Source: Tectiglobus sp965223355
Lineage (GTDB): Bacteria > Pseudomonadota > Alphaproteobacteria > Rhizobiales > Hyphomicrobiaceae
NCBI GenBank assembly: GCA_965223355.1
Contig: CBDCWE010000003.1
Coordinates: 2,976,001 to 3,040,000 of the forward strand
Direction of reading: 5' to 3'
Length of the DNA: 64,000 nt
The notes under the pieces were generated by a model. The model worked only from the letters and a program-made list of their open reading frames with translations. It was not told the origin of the DNA and did no database searches. Below, piece after piece: positions 1 to 8,381 of the stretch (its first letter is position 1; each line of letters opens with the position of its first letter). The translations under genes and the position numbers were made by a program.

Positions 1-485
1 ACAAGACGCGGGCGGGCATCATCGGAACCGGCCTGGACGGTGGTTAGCCCCGACGTCGCCTGGATCAGAGGATCGAACACCGGCTTATGGGCATAGGGGC
101 CGGTTTGGCCAAAGCCGGATATCGAGACATAGATCAGGCGCGGATTGATCTTGCGTGCTTGCGCTTCGCCAATGCCAATGCGGCTGGCAACGCCCGGGCG
201 AAAGTTTTGCACGAGCACATCGGCTGCGGCGATCATGCGATGGGCCACCGCCAGGCCTTGCGGCTTTTTCAAGTCGAGGATCACGGACCGCTTGTTGCGG
301 TTGTTGATCAGAAACGACGCTGAGAAGCCGCCGCGACGGGTGGCGACCCGCCGTGCATGATCGCCGCTGGGTGCTTCGATCTTGATGACGTCGGCGCCCT
401 GATCGCCAAGCGTCATCGTCGCCAATGGTCCGCTGACCATCGACGAGAAGTCGAGGACGCGGACGCCGTCGAGAGGTCCGGGCAT
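1..485 (-). CDS. CaiB/BaiF family CoA-transferase (class III), N-terminal part
   Basis: This is the amino-terminal ~161 residues of a formyl-CoA-transferase-type (family III) enzyme, which moves CoA between acyl groups in the cytoplasm. The protein opens MPGPLDGVRVLDFSSMVSGP, the usual start of CaiB/BaiF proteins, followed by the LGDQGADVIKIEAPSGD segment and the NKRSVILDLKKPQG and VLVQNFRPG blocks typical of the CoA-binding Rossmann domain. The family is normally about 380-410 residues, so the rest lies beyond the window edge. The start is the ATG at 485, with GGGAG about 8 bases upstream. The acyl substrate cannot be told from this fragment. Confidence 0.9.
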   Translation of the reverse strand, partial: MPGPLDGVRVLDFSSMVSGPLATMTLGDQGADVIKIEAPSGDHARRVATRRGGFSASFLINNRNKRSVILDLKKPQGLAVAHRMIAAADVLVQNFRPGVASRIGIGEAQARKINPRLIYVSISGFGQTGPYAHKPVFDPLIQATSGLTTVQAGSDDARPRL

Positions 486-817
486 GGGGCATTCTCCCGT
501 TCGAGATTGATATGCTTGTCGGTTGTTGTGTTCTTACTCTGTCGCAACGCCTCCGTCTCCGCCAACCAGTGTCACATGCGGGCAAACAGCGCCAACATCC
601 GCTGTCGCCAATACCGGTCGAGCCGCGCCGTAGACGGTATCGCGATCGCCTCGCCGGCACGGTTACGGGATGCTTCGTCGTACGCAGGGTTGTCCTTCAT
701 ACGTGATCGTTGAAATCACAAAGCTGATGTGAGCGTTCTCGCCTCGATCGGCGCGATGATTACACTGCAGGCGCATACGAGCAACGCCGACAGGCGCGTT
801 GGGATCAAGTAGGGCAC
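486..817. other. Intergenic region between divergent CoA-transferase and MFS genes
   Basis: Spacer of 332 bases between two divergently transcribed genes, so both promoters must lie here. I see no convincing promoter boxes, palindromic operator or member of the local repeat families. Confidence 0.5.
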
Positions 818-2344
818 ATGGCGGACACGACAACGGCATCTGCAGGCGGGCAACTCTCGACGCTGCGGCGCTATCTGATCCTCGTTGCCGTCATACTGGC
901 GACAACGCTGTACGGGACCACGATCCTAGTCGTGTCGACAATATTGCCGCAGATGCGCGGCTCGTTTTCCGCGACGGCGGATGAAATATCCTGGGTGATG
1001 ACGTTCAACATTCTGGCAACGGCGATCATGACGCCGATGTCGGGTTGGCTTGCCAATCGCTTTGGGACCCGGCGTGTGATGGTTTATTCGCTCGGCGGCT
1101 TCACAATTTCGACGATCATGTGCGGCCTTGCGGGCAGCCTCGAAGCGATCGTGTTCTGGCGCATCATGCAGGGCGCCTTCGGTGCGCCTTCGACGCCGCT
1201 GGCGCAGTCGATCATCATGGAAACGTTTCCGCGCCATCAGCATGGGTTGGTGCTTGGTCTGTTCGGCTTCGGCGTGGTGATCGGGCCGGTTTTCGGCCCG
1301 ACGTTCGGCGGCTACATGGCCGAACTCTACACCTGGCGATGGTCGTTTTATTCGCTGTTTCCTGTCGGTGTCATCGCAACCATCATTCTGCACCTGGTGA
1401 TCCCCGACGACCAGGATACGGAGCGCAACCGCGTGCGCCTCGACTGGACCGGATTTCTGGCGCTGTCGGTCGCCATCGCGGCCATGCAGCTGGTGCTGTC
1501 GCGCGGCCAACGGCTCGACTGGTACGGTTCGACCGAGATCATTGTCGAGACGTTCATTGGTATCGTTGCATTCTGGATCTTTACCACCCATAGCCTGACG
1601 GCCAAGCAACCGTTCCTCAACCCGCGGCATCTCATGAACCGCAACTACGTCCTGGGCTTGATCCTGGTGACGATCTACGGGATGCTGAACTTCACACCAA
1701 TGGTGCTGCTGCCGCCGTTGTTGCGCGAACATGCGGGGTTTCCCGATACGATCGTCGGCATGATCATTGCAGCGCGCGGGATGGGCGGCATGATCGGCTT
1801 CCTGGTGGCCGGCTTTACGAGCCGGTTCGAGCCGCGTTTGAGCATGACCATCGGCTTCGGGATGCTGTTCGTGGCGGGCATCTGGCTGATGGCCGTCGAC
1901 CTCAACGTCACCGTGCTGTCGCTGTTTCTCAACGCATTTCTGCAGGGCCTTGCGATCGGCGCGATCTGGGTGCCGCTCAGCGTTTCGACCTTCGCCAACG
2001 TCAAAAGCGAGGACATGGCCGAGACCACCGCGGTCTTTCACCTTCTGAGAAATCTCGGCTCGAGCTTTTTCATTTCGATTTGCGTTGCCGAAATCGTGCG
2101 CTCGACGACCACCAACTACAGCCGCATGGTCGAGATGATCACGCCGTTCAACAAGGTGCTGACGTTGCCGGAGGTGATTGGGCGATGGGATGTCGACACC
2201 GCGCCCGGCCTCGCCCGGCTCGGCCAGGAGATCGCCCGCCAGTCGGCGATGATCGGCTATCTCAACGCCTTCGGCTTGTTTACGGCGGCCTGTGCTGCGA
2301 CCTTGCCACTGATCCTACTGTTGCGCCGGCGCGATGCGGTTTGA
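818..2344 (+). CDS. DHA2-family MFS drug exporter (EmrB/QacA type)
   Basis: A 508-residue inner-membrane protein of the 14-helix DHA2 branch of the major facilitator superfamily, expected to export drugs or other amphipathic compounds using the proton gradient. It shows the first-helix block ILVVSTILPQMRGSFSAT, the motif-A loop GWLANRFGTRR (about residues 76-86) and the motif-C stretch GFGVVIGPVFGPTFGG in helix 5. It is one of three related exporters in this window (others at 30917-32431 and 58232-59758). No membrane-fusion partner gene is adjacent, unlike the third copy. Substrate unknown. Confidence 0.93.
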   Translation: MADTTTASAGGQLSTLRRYLILVAVILATTLYGTTILVVSTILPQMRGSFSATADEISWVMTFNILATAIMTPMSGWLANRFGTRRVMVYSLGGFTISTIMCGLAGSLEAIVFWRIMQGAFGAPSTPLAQSIIMETFPRHQHGLVLGLFGFGVVIGPVFGPTFGGYMAELYTWRWSFYSLFPVGVIATIILHLVIPDDQDTERNRVRLDWTGFLALSVAIAAMQLVLSRGQRLDWYGSTEIIVETFIGIVAFWIFTTHSLTAKQPFLNPRHLMNRNYVLGLILVTIYGMLNFTPMVLLPPLLREHAGFPDTIVGMIIAARGMGGMIGFLVAGFTSRFEPRLSMTIGFGMLFVAGIWLMAVDLNVTVLSLFLNAFLQGLAIGAIWVPLSVSTFANVKSEDMAETTAVFHLLRNLGSSFFISICVAEIVRSTTTNYSRMVEMITPFNKVLTLPEVIGRWDVDTAPGLARLGQEIARQSAMIGYLNAFGLFTAACAATLPLILLLRRRDAV

Positions 2345-2434
2345 TTGCAGACCGGTGCAGCGCATTGCGTGTCGCTGAACTGCGTAATTTCCGGAATAGT
2401 TGTCAAAAAAGGAAATTTTGCAGTATTTTGCGTG

Positions 2435-2518
2435 CTAGATCATCGTGCTTTAGAACGAGCAATGTTCTGCCTTTAGTCGACATCGTTCCGATTCCGACTA
2501 AAGGCCGGTTGCTTCTAG
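2435..2518 (+). repeat. Family-1 CTAG-bounded palindromic repeat, short form
   Basis: An 84-bp copy running from CTAG (2435-2438) to CTAG (2515-2518). It keeps the left end CTAGATCATCGTGCTTTA and a diverged right hairpin (GCCTTTAGTCG...CGACTAAAGGC). It lacks the large left hairpin of the long copies, as if deleted between short CTTTA repeats. It lies in the leader region of tupB. Confidence 0.8.
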
Positions 2519-2545
2519 TCGTAACAACCCGGTGGGTTCAGCCAG

Positions 2546-3253
2546 ATGACCGACATTGCCGAAGCGTTGGGGCTGGCGCTGGACCTGATCGTGACCGGCA
2601 ACGCCGATCTTGCCGAAATCATTGGGTTGTCGCTCTACGTCAGTGCGATTGCGCTGGTGATTTCGTGCGCGGCCGGATTTGTCGCCGGTGGTGCAACCGC
2701 GGTGCTGCCCTTGCCGGGCCGCGGCGCCGTGGTGATCCTCATCAATGCCCTGATGGGCCTGCCGCCGGTGGTTGTCGGCCTCCTTGTCTACGTCATGCTG
2801 TCAAATGCCGGGCCGCTCGGATGGCTGCAGCTGCTCTACACACCAACGGCGATGATCATCGCCCAGTGCATCCTGATTACGCCGATCATTGCGGCGCTCT
2901 CGCACCAGGTCATCGGTGATCTCGATGCCGAATACCGGGACCAGTTTCTGTCGTTGAGCGTGCCGTGGCCGACGTGGATCGCAGCGCTGATCTGGGACGC
3001 GCGGTTCAGCCTGTTGACGGTCGCGCTGGCCGGGTTCGGCCGGGCGATCGCGGAAGTCGGCGCCGTCATCATTGTCGGCGGCAACATCGACCATCTCACC
3101 AGGGTCATGACGACGGCGATCGCGCTTGAGACCTCGAAGGGAGATCTGGCCATGGCCTTGGCGCTTGGCATCGTATTACTGGCGATCGCGATCGCCTTGA
3201 ACGCCGTTGTGATGTCACTGCGAACGTCGGCGGCGCGGTCGGCCCATGCTTGA
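2546..3253 (+). CDS. tupB: Tungstate-type ABC transporter permease
   Basis: A 235-residue polytopic membrane protein with the binding-protein-dependent transport permease fold and the EAA-type loop (AEYRDQFLSLSVPW, FGRAIAEVGAVIIVGGN). The single permease is followed directly by an ATPase gene and then a TupA-like binding protein, the usual tupB/tupC/tupA composition of tungstate importers; molybdate or vanadate uptake is possible. Its 3' end overlaps the ATPase start by eight bases, indicating translational coupling. The family-1 repeat just upstream lies in its leader. Confidence 0.88.
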   Translation: MTDIAEALGLALDLIVTGNADLAEIIGLSLYVSAIALVISCAAGFVAGGATAVLPLPGRGAVVILINALMGLPPVVVGLLVYVMLSNAGPLGWLQLLYTPTAMIIAQCILITPIIAALSHQVIGDLDAEYRDQFLSLSVPWPTWIAALIWDARFSLLTVALAGFGRAIAEVGAVIIVGGNIDHLTRVMTTAIALETSKGDLAMALALGIVLLAIAIALNAVVMSLRTSAARSAHA

Positions 3254-4013
3254 GATGGCGCCGGCAGTGAACGTCAACCACCGCGGCTTAAAGCGTTTGC
3301 GCGCTTGCGACCTGCTGCCGCTGGCATTGACAAACGTCAGCGTCGTGCGCGGTCAACACCGCTTGCTCGACGGTATATGTCTGACGCTCAACAGCGCCGG
3401 CATCACGCTGGTCATGGGCCCCAACGGCGCCGGCAAATCGTTGTTGATCCGTCTGATCCACGGTCTTGAATCTCCCACCAGCGGCCGGATCACGTGGGCC
3501 GGCGCCGAGCTCGACAGCGCCGCGCGCAAACGCCAGGCCCTGGTCTTCCAGAGGCCCACCCTGCTGCGCAGATCCGTCGCCCAAAATGTCGCGTTTGCGA
3601 TGCGCTTGCGCCGGCCGGTCGACCACGGCGAGATCAGGCGCCTGCTCGCGCGTGTCGGCCTCGAAGGGTTCCACGATCGCCCGGCACGCCGCCTTTCCGG
3701 CGGTGAACAGCAAAGATTGGCCCTGGCACGCGCGCTGGCAACCCGCCCTGACATTGTGTTGCTCGATGAACCAACCGCAAATCTCGACCCCGCTTCAACG
3801 CAAATCATCGAGACCATCGTCACGGCGGAACGCGACGCCGGCACCAAAGTGATCTTTGTCACGCACGATATCGCTCAAGCAAGGCGGCTGGGTGATGATA
3901 TCGTCTTTCTGCAGCGCGGCCGCGTTCAGGAATACGGCTCGGCCACGACTTTCTTCGAACAGCCCAGCGGTCAGGCGGCACGCGACTACCTCGCCGGCCG
4001 CCTGGTCATATGA
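3246..4013 (+). CDS. tupC: Tungstate-type ABC transporter ATP-binding protein
   Basis: A 255-residue ABC ATPase. Visible motifs in order are Walker A (MGPNGAGKS, ~residues 57-65), the Q-loop (LVFQRPTLLRRSV), the signature LSGGEQQRLALARAL, Walker B (IVLLDEPTANLDP) and the switch histidine (VIFVTHD). It has about 30 extra amino-terminal residues before LALTNVSVVRG, so an internal start is possible. It overlaps the permease gene, and the binding-protein gene follows 47 bases downstream. It energises import of an oxyanion, most likely tungstate. Confidence 0.88.
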   Translation: MLEMAPAVNVNHRGLKRLRACDLLPLALTNVSVVRGQHRLLDGICLTLNSAGITLVMGPNGAGKSLLIRLIHGLESPTSGRITWAGAELDSAARKRQALVFQRPTLLRRSVAQNVAFAMRLRRPVDHGEIRRLLARVGLEGFHDRPARRLSGGEQQRLALARALATRPDIVLLDEPTANLDPASTQIIETIVTAERDAGTKVIFVTHDIAQARRLGDDIVFLQRGRVQEYGSATTFFEQPSGQAARDYLAGRLVI

Positions 4014-4060
4014 CGCGGTAACAGGACGTCTGAAGTTATGACGGGACGTTGCAACGAACC

Positions 4061-4879
4061 ATGATTGGCACGCTCCGCACGCTCGTAATCTGTCTGACAT
4101 TGCTGGCCGTCCCGGCCATCGGCGCTGACAAGTCGATCATTGTCCAATCGACAACGTCGACCGCCAATTCCGGACTCTATGATCACATCCTGCCGCGGTT
4201 TGAGGCAAAGTCCGGCATCAAGGTGCGGGTCGTTGCCGTTGGCACCGGCCAAGCCTTGCGGAACGGCCGCGCCGGCGACGGCGATGTGCTGCTCGTCCAT
4301 GCCAAGGCGGCTGAGCAAAAGTTTGTTGCCGACGGCTTTGGCGTCGAACGGTTTGACGTCATGTACAACGACTTTGTGATCGTCGGTCCGCCATCGGACC
4401 CGGCAACGATTGCCGGCATCCAGGACGCCGCCCAGGCGTTCCGGAAAATCGCCGCGAGCAAGGCGATCTTCGCGTCGCGTGGCGATTATTCGGGGACCCA
4501 CAACAAGGAGCTTCAAATCTGGCGGCAGGCCGGTTTCGATCCGTCGGACGCAAGCGGGACATGGTACCGCGAAACCGGCTCCGGCATGGGCGCCACGCTG
4601 AACATCGCCGTCGGCATGGGCGCCTACACGATGACCGATCGCGCAACCTGGATCAGCTTCAAGAACAAGCAGCGCTTCAAGATCCTGGCCGATGGCGATC
4701 CGGACCTCCACAATCAGTACGGTATCATTCTCGTCAACCCGGACCGCCACCGGCGCGTCAATGCCCGCGACGGGCAAGCCTTCATCGACTGGATCCTGTC
4801 ACATGAGGGCCAGAGTGCGATTGCATCCTACCGGCTCAAGGGCCGGCAACTGTTCTTCCCCAACGCCAAGCCGCCATAG
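4061..4879 (+). CDS. tupA: Tungstate-binding periplasmic protein
   Basis: A 272-residue exported solute-binding protein. A Sec signal peptide (MIGTLRTLVICLTLLAVPAIGA) precedes the mature start DKSIIVQSTTSTANSGLYDH. The Thr-Thr-Ser-Thr...Ser-Gly segment near the mature N-terminus, the DVLLVHAKAAE block and MYNDFVIVGPPSDPA are characteristic of TupA-like proteins. I chose the ATG at 4061; a TTG at 4049 is also in frame. Third gene of the tup operon. Tungstate or molybdate would feed molybdopterin or tungstopterin enzymes, none of which lies in this window. Confidence 0.88.
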   Translation: MIGTLRTLVICLTLLAVPAIGADKSIIVQSTTSTANSGLYDHILPRFEAKSGIKVRVVAVGTGQALRNGRAGDGDVLLVHAKAAEQKFVADGFGVERFDVMYNDFVIVGPPSDPATIAGIQDAAQAFRKIAASKAIFASRGDYSGTHNKELQIWRQAGFDPSDASGTWYRETGSGMGATLNIAVGMGAYTMTDRATWISFKNKQRFKILADGDPDLHNQYGIILVNPDRHRRVNARDGQAFIDWILSHEGQSAIASYRLKGRQLFFPNAKPP

Positions 4880-5032
4880 TTGTTTCGAGGCCAACCACTG
4901 ACTTTCATTGATTCGGGTATGGCAAGGATGCAGGTGCAGTATGGGTCATCTACGCTTTCGGAGTTTTGCAGATTGCACCTGCCGGCCCGAACCGCTTCGA
5001 CGGCGTTCGCAGCCAAGTGATCCGACCGGCGG

Positions 5033-5578
5033 TCAGGTATGCGGATCGCGGGTCAGGGCCTCGACCGCGTCCGCCAAATGCACGTCGGAAATATTCTTGT
5101 CACCGCGCGCAACACGGATCGAGTGGGCCTTGGCTAGGACGTCGGCATGGCTCGCGCCCAACGGCGGTTCGAACTTGTAGCAGGCAAGCTCGAGCAGCTG
5201 TCCCAGCGGGTCGCGGAAGTAGATCGAATACATGAAGCCGCGGTCGATCTCGCCGGAGTTGGCAACACCGCGCTCTTTGAGGCGGGCGACGGTCTGCGTG
5301 TAAGTTGCCCGCGACACGTTAAAGGCAAGGTGATGAAGGTTGCCGGCGCCGTTCGGATTGGGGGTCGGGTCAACCGGCCAGTCCTCCCTGGTAAAGATCG
5401 TGATCAAACGGCCGTCACCGGGGTCGAAATAGAGGTGGTTTTGGGCTTCGTCGTCGAGATTGGGCTGCTCGAAAACGAACGGCATACCCAACACGCCCTG
5501 CCAGAAGTCGATCGAGGTTTGCCGGTCGGCGCCAACCAACGTGATGTGATGGACGCCCTGGGTTTGGATTTTCTTCAT
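5033..5578 (-). CDS. VOC-family (glyoxalase/dioxygenase fold) protein
   Basis: A 181-residue cytoplasmic protein of the vicinal-oxygen-chelate superfamily. It has two paired beta-alpha-beta modules: GVHHITLVGADRQTSIDFWQ at the start, and LHHLAFNVSRATY with YFRDPLGQLLELACYKF in the second half. The His in VHHI, the His in LHHL and the Glu in LLELA are the expected metal ligands. I start it at the ATG at 5578 because MKKIQTQGVHH begins the domain; an upstream in-frame ATG would add 23 unrelated residues. Similar proteins are annotated as glyoxalases or ring-cleavage dioxygenases; the substrate is unknown. It is divergent from the GST gene that follows. Confidence 0.85.
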   Translation of the reverse strand: MKKIQTQGVHHITLVGADRQTSIDFWQGVLGMPFVFEQPNLDDEAQNHLYFDPGDGRLITIFTREDWPVDPTPNPNGAGNLHHLAFNVSRATYTQTVARLKERGVANSGEIDRGFMYSIYFRDPLGQLLELACYKFEPPLGASHADVLAKAHSIRVARGDKNISDVHLADAVEALTRDPHT

Positions 5579-5689
5579 GCCTACTCTTTCACCTTTCCTA
5601 CAATTTCTTGACCAACGAAGCCGATCGCCCATTGCTCCTCCGCACACCTGCTTTTTGGGCTACAGTGGCGCGCAGCCAGGGAGGTCTCG

Positions 5690-6394
5690 ATGACACAAAA
5701 ACCGATCACCGTTCACTATTGGCCGACATCCAACGGGCACAAAGTGACAATCATGCTCGAAGAATGCGGTCTGCCCTATGAAATCAAGCCGGTCAATATT
5801 GGCAAGGGGGAACAGTTTGCGCCTGATTTTTTGACAGTTGCACCAAACAACCGCATGCCGGCGATTGTCGATCCCGAAGGCCCGGACGGCGCGCCGATTT
5901 CCGTGTTCGAGAGCGGCGCAATCCTGTTTTATCTCGGACGCAAGACCGGTCGCTTCTTTCCCAGTGACGAACGCCAGCGCGTGGCCGTCGAAGAATGGGT
6001 GATCTGGCAGGTCGCCGGCCTCGGGCCAATGGCGGGCCAGGCCAATCATTTCCGCCATTATGCGCCGGAAACGATCCCCTATGCAGCCAAACGTTATACC
6101 GACGAAGTCAACCGGCTCTACGGTGTGCTCAATCGGCGGCTGGACGGACGCGAATACATTTGTGAGGCGTATTCGATAGCCGACATGATAACGTTTCCGT
6201 GGATCAGGCGGCCTGCCTATCAGGGCCAAGATCTCGCCGATTTCCCGAACGTTGCCGCTTGGTTCGAGCGCATCAAAGTGCGTCCCGCCGTAATCCGCGG
6301 CCTTGCGGCGGGCGCGGAGTTGCGGCCTGAGGACTATAACCTCGGTGACGATAAGGACGCGCAAAAGGTATTGTTCGGCCAGCGCGCAAGATAG
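5690..6394 (+). CDS. Glutathione S-transferase family protein, YfcG/Ure2p-like
   Basis: A 234-residue soluble protein. The thioredoxin-fold N-terminal domain starts ITVHYWPTSNGHKVTIMLEECGLPYEIKPVNIGKGEQ and carries the glutathione-site block NNRMPAIVDPEGPDG and FESGAILFYLG. An all-helical C-terminal domain follows (ADMITFPWIRR). The GQANHF and NNRMP motifs resemble the YfcG/YghU disulfide-bond oxidoreductases more than classical conjugating GSTs. A GGGAGG-type ribosome site precedes the ATG. The next gene starts within 40 bases and may be cotranscribed. Confidence 0.88.
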   Translation: MTQKPITVHYWPTSNGHKVTIMLEECGLPYEIKPVNIGKGEQFAPDFLTVAPNNRMPAIVDPEGPDGAPISVFESGAILFYLGRKTGRFFPSDERQRVAVEEWVIWQVAGLGPMAGQANHFRHYAPETIPYAAKRYTDEVNRLYGVLNRRLDGREYICEAYSIADMITFPWIRRPAYQGQDLADFPNVAAWFERIKVRPAVIRGLAAGAELRPEDYNLGDDKDAQKVLFGQRAR

Positions 6395-6429
6395 CCCGTT
6401 CGATGACAATCAGGAGAAACTGCAGAGCG

Positions 6430-7317
6430 ATGGCAAAGATCGAGATCCAGTTCACACTCTTTTCCGCCTTCTATTCGCCGCTGATCGCGACCATGGCCGG
6501 CGGTTTTCTCGAAGCCGAAGGGATCGATGCCGGCTGGTCGGTTTCGCCGCCGGGAGTGTCGGCCATCAAAGCCTTGGAAGACGGTACTGCCGACGTGATT
6601 CAATCGGCGCCGAGCCAGGGTTTTACCTCACTTGCCAAGGGCGAAACGCCGCTGGCCGTCCATTTTGCCCAGATCAACGAGATGGATGGCTTCTTTTTGA
6701 CGGCGCGCGAGCCCGACCCCGATTTCAGCTGGCACAAGCTCGAAGGTTCGCGCGTGGTCCTGTTCGGCGGTGGCCAACCGTTGGCGATGTTCATGTATGC
6801 CTGTCACAAAGCCGGCATCGATTTCGACAGGATCAAGGCCATCAATGTTGGCGGTGCGGCGGCCATGGACCAGGCGTTCCGCAACGGCGAGGGCGCCTAT
6901 GTCCAGCAGCAAGGCCCGTTTCCCCAGCAGCTGGTCAAGGACGGCGTCGGCCACATCGTCGCGCAGGTTGGCCCGCAGATCGGGCGCAACGCGTTTTCGA
7001 GCCTCGCTGCGCGCCGCGAATGGCTGGCCACGGACACCGCCAAGGCCTTCATGCGCGCCTATCGCAAGACGCGTGTTTACATCAACGAAACGCCGGCGGT
7101 GGAGATTGCCAAAGCCGAGAAACCGTTCTTTCCGGACACCGATGAGGATGTGCTGGCGGACTGCATCGCAACCTACCAGAAGCTCGGTTGCTGGACCCCG
7201 CATGTCGAGATCACGCCGCCCGCCTTTGAAGTCACAATGGATGTCTTTGAACACTTCGGCACATTGAAGGAGCGTTACCGCTACGATCAAATCTGCGCGC
7301 TGCCGCCGGCAGCTTGA
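6430..7317 (+). CDS. ABC-type substrate-binding-like protein (NMT1/THI5 fold), no signal peptide
   Basis: A ~295-residue protein with the periplasmic-binding-protein type II fold of the NMT1/THI5-like/SsuA group. It begins MAKIEIQFTLFSAFYSPLIATMAGGFLEAEGID and continues with GVSAIKALEDGTADVIQSAPSQG, typical of the ligand cleft. I place the start at 6430 because the fold begins there and AGGAG lies upstream; an in-frame ATG at 6403 would add nine basic residues. Neither start provides a signal peptide, and no permease or ATPase gene is adjacent. It may therefore be a cytoplasmic ligand binder or a pyrimidine-synthase-like enzyme. Confidence 0.8.
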   Translation: MAKIEIQFTLFSAFYSPLIATMAGGFLEAEGIDAGWSVSPPGVSAIKALEDGTADVIQSAPSQGFTSLAKGETPLAVHFAQINEMDGFFLTAREPDPDFSWHKLEGSRVVLFGGGQPLAMFMYACHKAGIDFDRIKAINVGGAAAMDQAFRNGEGAYVQQQGPFPQQLVKDGVGHIVAQVGPQIGRNAFSSLAARREWLATDTAKAFMRAYRKTRVYINETPAVEIAKAEKPFFPDTDEDVLADCIATYQKLGCWTPHVEITPPAFEVTMDVFEHFGTLKERYRYDQICALPPAA

Positions 7318-7338
7318 CCAGGCGGCGCCCGCTCCGCT

Positions 7339-8109
7339 CTACAGCCTTTCAGACTGAGCCCGCAACCGGCCGCGCGCAAAGGCGGTGTAGACCGCGACCA
7401 ATGTCAGCGCCAGCCCCCACCAGGTCAGGGCATATTCCAAGTGACGGTTGTTGAGATTGAGTTGCTGGAAATCTGGTTGCGGCGCGGGCGGCGGTGCCAC
7501 CGGCTTGGCGGCCTCAACCAGGAAGGGGGCGACCGTGCGCGCGACGTCCGCCGGATAGAGACTGCGCGCCATCGCATCGGGTTGCAGTGCATACCAACGA
7601 TTGGTTGCAAGGTCCGGCGCCGGCGTCGCCCAATTGTCGGAGGCAAACCGGATCCGGCCCGACACCTCCTGATCGTTCTTGATCTGACCGGCCGGTCGCG
7701 ATTGCGCCGCCTTGTGGTCAGCTGCGACCACGCCTCGGATCACCAGAACGTGCGTGATCGACCGGCCATCGCCATTCCACGGCACGGGACGGGTGAGGCG
7801 CACCGGGGTGATAACGCGCCATGTGTCGCGGCCCTCGCGCGGTGTCCAAACGTGCAATTCCCGGTCGTGCTCGTAGACGCCTCGCAGGGTTGTTTTGCGC
7901 AAGCGGATTGTATCGGCTTCGCGATACGGCAGCAGCTGGTCCAGACGCACTGCAGCCGCCGCCGTTTCGACGTGCAGCCTGGCAAGCAACTCTTCCTTCC
8001 AAGCTTTGCGCTGCCATTGCCAGGCCCCGAGCCCGATCAACACAAGCACGGCCGGCACCGCCAGCAGCGTCGGCCAAATCAATCCTGCCCGTCGCAGGTC
8101 GGTTAGCAT
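7339..8109 (-). CDS. surf1: SURF1-family cytochrome oxidase assembly protein
   Basis: A 256-residue protein with an N-terminal membrane helix (LIWPTLLAVPAVLVLIGLGAWQWQRKAWKEELL), a periplasmic domain and a C-terminal helix (YALTWWGLALTLVAVYTAFAR). This two-anchor layout and the GxWQxxRxxWK signature define SURF1/Shy1, which helps insert heme a into oxidase subunit I. I use the ATG at 8109 (MLTDLRRAGLIWP). An upstream ATG at 8196 would add 29 residues of odd composition. Last gene of the oxidase operon. Confidence 0.87.
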   Translation of the reverse strand: MLTDLRRAGLIWPTLLAVPAVLVLIGLGAWQWQRKAWKEELLARLHVETAAAAVRLDQLLPYREADTIRLRKTTLRGVYEHDRELHVWTPREGRDTWRVITPVRLTRPVPWNGDGRSITHVLVIRGVVAADHKAAQSRPAGQIKNDQEVSGRIRFASDNWATPAPDLATNRWYALQPDAMARSLYPADVARTVAPFLVEAAKPVAPPPAPQPDFQQLNLNNRHLEYALTWWGLALTLVAVYTAFARGRLRAQSERL

Positions 8110-8318
8110 CCGTTCAAGCCCAGTCCTTGCCCAGTTCTTGGCCCAGTCCTTTGCCAGCCGGCGTTCAGGCGCGCGATCCCAAGCATTGCGGCGCAATCAC
8201 ACCGCCGGCCCGCTCCCCTGCCATCCGTATCGGCGAGCTTACAATCAGATTGGCATTGCCGGCAGTCGGGGGCCAGTGTCGGCTTCCACCGTTCACCATC
8301 CACCGTCGAAATTGAATA

Positions 8319-8337
8319 CGGGCGGTTGAGCCGCCCG
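8319..8337. terminator. Hairpin downstream of ctaE
   Basis: CGGGCGG-TTGAG-CCGCCCG forms a 7-bp stem 45 bases past the ctaE stop on the minus strand. No real T-run follows in either direction, so it may be a processing or stabilising hairpin between ctaE and surf1. Confidence 0.4.
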
Positions 8338-8381
8338 CTTGCGGTGTGGCCGCCATTCAAACTCGCCGGCCTGGCGTCCCG

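Noticed and set aside
926..2041. Long reverse-strand open frame opposite the first MFS gene
   Set aside because: His/Arg/Gln-rich shadow of a GC-rich gene with no domain; the plus-strand MFS protein explains the region. Similar shadows oppose rsmH, emrB and others.
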